A stretch of DNA of 64,000 nt from Nibrella saemangeumensis (lineage in GTDB: Bacteria; Bacteroidota; Bacteroidia; Cytophagales; Spirosomataceae). Where the stretch lies: the NCBI RefSeq assembly GCF_039541915.1, contig NZ_BAABHD010000083.1, positions 1 through 64,000 on the forward strand, given 5' to 3'. The position numbers and the translations under genes are program-made. Position 1 is the stretch's first letter. Each line of letters opens with the position of its first letter. The notes under the pieces are model-generated. The model did no database searches and was not told where the DNA came from. It saw nothing but the letters and a program-made list of their open reading frames with translations. Positions 61,254-64,000 of the stretch are shown here, in pieces.

Positions 61254-61952
61254 TTACTTTGCCAGCAATGTCTTTACGACTGGCAACGCCTGTTCGGCCC
61301 ATTGGCGGTACTGCTGGCCGGAGAAATGAAGGCCGTCGGAGGCAATCTGTGAAGGGTCTCCGGCTGCTGTACGAGAGGTAGTTGTAATGTCGATGTAGGC
61401 AATATTCAGTTTTGCAGCTTCTTCCTGCGCCACAGCATTGAAAGCGTCTATCTCGGCGGCAATCTTCCGGCGGTCGCGTCCCTGCGCGAAAGGTGATACA
61501 CCCCAGTCGGGAATCGACAAGATGAATACCCGCCCGGCGTTCCCTCCGGCATAGCGGGTGGCGGTTTGCAGCAACTCGCGAAACTCGGTGCGGTACGTCT
61601 CCAAAGTCTGACCGCGGTATTGGTTATTGACGCCAATCAGCAGCGATACCAGGCTGTAGGTCTTCTGGTTGTTGCTGGCTTTGATGGCTGTCTGTAGCTC
61701 ATCGGTAGTCCAGCCGGTGCGGGCAATAATTTCCGGAGCAGCGACATCTACACCCTCATTCCTAAGCATTTTGGCTAACTGAACACTCCACCGGTCAGCT
61801 TCGGGTACACTTTCGCCAATCGTGTATGAGTCGCCGAGGGAGAGAAAGGTAAAGGTATGCCGGGTAGTTATTGGGTCGGTAGTCATAACATCGTTCTGCT
61901 GAGAAGAACAGCAGGCCAGTAAAGCTAGCGTAAAAGTGAATAAGGCCTTCAT
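61254..61952 (-). CDS. SGNH/GDSL hydrolase, likely lipoprotein
   Basis: 232 residues. A signal ending in LLACCSS suggests a lipoprotein. The SGNH blocks are visible: FLSLGDSYTIGE with nucleophile Ser42, the Gly/Asn blocks in LIGVNNQYRG, and the C-terminal DGLHFSG with the Asp and His. It is a small esterase or lipase of the envelope. It begins 31 bases from the left end of the IS element and may have been brought close to it by the insertion. Confidence 0.9.
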   Translation of the reverse strand: MKALFTFTLALLACCSSQQNDVMTTDPITTRHTFTFLSLGDSYTIGESVPEADRWSVQLAKMLRNEGVDVAAPEIIARTGWTTDELQTAIKASNNQKTYSLVSLLIGVNNQYRGQTLETYRTEFRELLQTATRYAGGNAGRVFILSIPDWGVSPFAQGRDRRKIAAEIDAFNAVAQEEAAKLNIAYIDITTTSRTAAGDPSQIASDGLHFSGQQYRQWAEQALPVVKTLLAK

Positions 61953-62017
61953 AAGTAAGATCGTCCTTGCGCGTTCTAAGGTTGAGGTGGTCCGGTTTAG
62001 GTTTACAGTGAATTCTC

Positions 62018-62824
62018 TTATCTGGTGTAAAAATCCTGTTCAAATACTACTGGGCTCTTGTTGCCCAAAGACGAATGTCGACGAACTCGGTTATGGTACA
62101 CTTCAATGTAATCAAAGATCTCTGTTCGCGCATCATCCAAATTCATAAACGCACCATCCTCTAATACTTCCGCTTTGAAACGGCTCCAGAACGACTCTGC
62201 ATACGCATTATCGTAAGGATCGTCAGCCCGACTCATACTGGGCTGTAGCTGCCAGCGATCAAGTAAGGTCTTTATCTCAGTAGAAACGTATTGACCGCCC
62301 CGATCCGAATGAATAATCAACCCCTTAGGTGGTTGCCGTAACTCAAGAGCTGTGGCTAAGGGCTTGACCACCAAAGTGTCCTCCATGTTATCATCGACGC
62401 GCCACCCCACAATTCGACGGGAGAACAGGTCCATCCAACTCGCCAGGTAAGCCCATTGCCCATCCACCAGGGGTAAGTAGGTGATGTCGCTAACCCAAAT
62501 TTGATTAGGAGCCACAGGTAATGGTTCATTAAGCAGTCGGTTAGGCCAATAACCTTTGTTATGACGGCTATCAGTGGTACGAGGTACAAAGCTTTTGGGT
62601 TGAATCGCCACTAAACCTTTTGCTTTTAAGATTGTACGGACCCGATGACGGCCAATAGGCTGACCTGCTTCCTGCAATTCAGCGACAATACGACGACTGC
62701 CGTATCGACGTTTATGCGTCTTAAACACTTGTTCAACGGCTTGAATATACTCTTGCTGAGTGCTACTAGGCTGATAACTGGCCCCGCGCAGGAAGCGATA
62801 ATAGGCGGTTCGGCTCACATTCAT
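62018..62824 (-). CDS. IS3-family transposase OrfB (DDE integrase)
   Basis: 268 residues from the ATG at 62824. The frame is open further upstream to the A7 run at 62935-62941, so it would normally be made as an OrfAB fusion by -1 frameshifting. HTH_21-like N-terminal part (YRFLRGA, KRRYGSRRIVAEL) and the integrase core with DDE residues in WVSDITYLP, IHSDRGGQY and AYAESFWSRFKAE are all present. The enzyme domain looks intact, but without a good OrfA it may be inactive. Confidence 0.92.
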   Translation of the reverse strand: MNVSRTAYYRFLRGASYQPSSTQQEYIQAVEQVFKTHKRRYGSRRIVAELQEAGQPIGRHRVRTILKAKGLVAIQPKSFVPRTTDSRHNKGYWPNRLLNEPLPVAPNQIWVSDITYLPLVDGQWAYLASWMDLFSRRIVGWRVDDNMEDTLVVKPLATALELRQPPKGLIIHSDRGGQYVSTEIKTLLDRWQLQPSMSRADDPYDNAYAESFWSRFKAEVLEDGAFMNLDDARTEIFDYIEVYHNRVRRHSSLGNKSPVVFEQDFYTR

Positions 62825-62889
62825 GACGCTACACAGTGTAGAAACAGAAAACTCTGCACTAGCAGCCTGGATAAAATCGTAAACAGACC

Positions 62890-63121
62890 TTAACTCCCCC
62901 GGCTGAAAATGCTCAACGGGGCCGCCCGGCGGGCTTTTTTTAAGATCTCTCGTTCAATCTCTAGTTGCTGAACCCGTTGTTGCAACCGTTGATTTTCCAG
63001 TAGCAACTCACTGGCGGGTCCGGCTGATAGGGTTTTTTCTCCCCTTTGGGCTCTTTGTCTCCACCGGCCCGCCGGCGCGGTCATACTTGCGACGCTTGAG
63101 AGGTTTGTTTTTAGGTTGCAT
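62890..63121 (-). pseudogene. Broken IS3 OrfA
   Basis: The ATG at 63121 opens MQPKNKPLKRRKYD, the usual OrfA start, but the frame soon runs to a stop. The second half (GRWRQRAQRGEKTLSAG, LLLENQRLQQRVQQLEIE, REILKK) is in another frame. The helix-turn-helix segment between them is missing, so a deletion and a frame change lie near 63065-63080, where a GC-rich tract sits. A second GC-rich stretch (62918-62934) adds an extra R-R-A-A-P beyond the A7 slip run. OrfA function is therefore probably lost. Confidence 0.7.
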
Positions 63122-63406
63122 GATCTTGCAAAATTAGACAAGTTCACTGTGCCGATTTATTAGACCATCTCAGTTATCAACACCCATTAGGGAGAATATT
63201 CTACAATGCTGTAACCAAACAGCAACTACACCTTTGCCGCTACCAATCCGGCCGGTATATTTTTTTAGCAACCTTTCTTGAAAAGTCAATTTAATACGCT
63301 ATAAATTAGGTTTTTAACAAAGGGCGGTGAAGAATCATGCCACAAACTCAGTTTGGCAAACAAAATGGATAATTTTTTGTAAACAGGATAGTGTGCTCAC
63401 TAATGT

Positions 63407-63868
63407 ATGGCAACCATGTTAGAGAAATTAGACGAGATACGGGAAAATATATTTCGCTACCTCGAAGCCCGGATTGAACTCTTCAAACTGGAGACTCGCA
63501 GCAAGGTAGAGGAAGGAGCCGTTACGGGTACCTACTTTGTAGGGTTGGCCTTATTAGCCACAATTACAACCATTTTTGTTTTTACGCTGCTGGCGGCATT
63601 CCTGAACCACGTTCTTGATAGCCGTTACCTTGGTTTTCTAATTGTTGCCGGATTTTTCCTGATTCTGACGGCCATATGGTTCTTTGCCAAAAATGGTATT
63701 CAGAACTGGATCCGGAATACAGCATATAAGGCGATTAAAGCTCGTCAGGATCATAAAGCAGAAGAAAAGTCAGAGGCCATCCGTGAGTTGATGGACCAGA
63801 CCAGAGCCACGATGCAGGAGAGCGGAAGAAGTTGGGAGCAGGAGCAGCAGCGATCAGGCGCGCACTAA
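63407..63868 (+). CDS. Phage holin-X-like (holin superfamily III) membrane protein
   Basis: 153 residues. N-terminal amphipathic helix (LDEIRENIFRYLEARIELFKLETRSKVEE), two membrane helices (about 44-66 and 74-92) and a charged C-terminal tail. This is the form of the actinobacterial holin-X family, which in Bacteroidota is usually a chromosomal gene beside small coiled-coil or YtxH-like proteins rather than a phage gene. The starting ATG at 63407 or the one at 63416 are both possible. No phage genes are near. Confidence 0.8.
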   Translation: MATMLEKLDEIRENIFRYLEARIELFKLETRSKVEEGAVTGTYFVGLALLATITTIFVFTLLAAFLNHVLDSRYLGFLIVAGFFLILTAIWFFAKNGIQNWIRNTAYKAIKARQDHKAEEKSEAIRELMDQTRATMQESGRSWEQEQQRSGAH

Positions 63869-63927
63869 GTCAGACCGGGAATTCCTTTCACAAATGAATT
63901 TTTTATTAATTTAGACCTGCAAAACCA

Positions 63928-64000
63928 ATGCAAGACCCGAACATACCTTTTGCTGATACCTCAGCCAGAAGGGCTCAGTTGCAGGAGGCAACCGAGCAAT
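63928..64000 (+). CDS. Start of an unidentified gene, cut by the window edge
   Basis: ATG at 63928 opens a frame of 24 visible codons (MQDPNIPFADTSARRAQLQE and on). It is 59 bases after the holin-X-like gene. Such genes in this position are often small, charged proteins, but the visible part is too short for assignment. Confidence 0.5.
   Translation, partial: MQDPNIPFADTSARRAQLQEATEQ

Larger units (their letters stand above)
61983..63172 (-). mobile_element. IS3-family insertion sequence, decayed
   Basis: About 1190 bases between imperfect terminal inverted repeats TGAGGTGGTC (61983-61992) and GACCATCTCA (63163-63172), which match 9 of 10 when one is reversed, with a second match ACAGTGAA / TTCACTGT further in (62005-62012 and 63143-63150). 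It contains a damaged orfA and an orfB with an intact DDE set. No clear target-site duplication is visible, consistent with an old or rearranged copy. Confidence 0.85.

Noticed and set aside
61976..63180. Target-site duplication of the IS3 element
   Set aside because: Flanks AAGGT (left) and GTTAT (right) do not repeat exactly, so no duplication is claimed.
63193..63202. AGAATATTCT 10-bp perfect palindrome as an operator
   Set aside because: Short A/T-rich palindromes of this size arise by chance, and it lies just outside the IS end with no promoter nearby.
63407..64000. Prophage at the right edge
   Set aside because: The holin-X-like protein is common in chromosomes of this phylum, and no capsid, tail, integrase or lysin gene is near.

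Overview
The window reads as chromosomal DNA of a Bacteroidota member, most likely a Cytophagales bacterium of the Spirosoma type. This rests on a SusC/SusD pair, type IX secretion C-terminal sorting domains, an ExbB-ExbD-ExbD-TonB cluster, promoter elements of the Bacteroidota form (TTG or TTTG, about 17-23 bases, TAnnTTTG), a short NuoG, and few Shine-Dalgarno sites. The genus is an inference. No tRNA, rRNA, CRISPR array or prophage was recognised.

1-16.5 kb is a minus-strand block. A SusC/SusD outer-membrane uptake pair (13.3-16.5 and 11.5-13.2 kb) ends at a hairpin terminator. After it comes an eight-gene, tightly spaced run: a planctomycete-type cytochrome c/DUF1549/DUF1553 protein, a DUF1501 protein, an N-acyl-D-amino-acid deacylase, a CdiI-type immunity protein, an NHL beta-propeller protein, a glycoside-hydrolase-like protein, a DUF2231/cytochrome c/leucine-rich-repeat protein, and a second cytochrome c lipoprotein cut by the window edge. 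Three proteins carry CXXCH haem sites, which points to an envelope redox or degradation pathway of unknown substrate.

16.5-18.7 kb holds a HipA-like kinase and a DUF3037 protein in overlapping frames. Their leader has a hairpin and an 11-codon ORF that overlaps the kinase start. About 770 bases of non-coding DNA follow, with two terminator hairpins. 18.7-24.6 kb is the Ton energising cluster plus a PstS-like lipoprotein and a TPR protein. 24.8-26.4 kb carries adk and obgE. 26.5-31.4 kb carries two tandem secreted SGNH (SASA-type) esterases with type IX tails.

31.5-40.2 kb is a complex I operon, nuoABCD-DUF29-nuoEFGHIJ. It stops at a terminator after nuoJ, and nuoK, L, M and N are absent from the window. 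40.3-43.5 kb carries a thiolase and an acyl-CoA dehydrogenase. Their promoters share a palindrome (AGTATGC-NN-GCATA), which suggests one unlinked fatty-acid regulator.

43.6-50.4 kb has a WYL regulator, a GyrI-like protein, a Gfo/Idh/MocA oxidoreductase, a quinone oxidoreductase, prfB with its +1 programmed frameshift, and lpdA. A 171-bp element with 48-bp, almost perfect inverted arms lies between the quinone oxidoreductase and prfB. 50.4-54.1 kb is a glycosyltransferase group. 54.2-61.9 kb holds mixed housekeeping and transport genes. 62.0-63.2 kb is a decayed IS3-family element. The right edge has a holin-X-like membrane protein and the start of another ORF.
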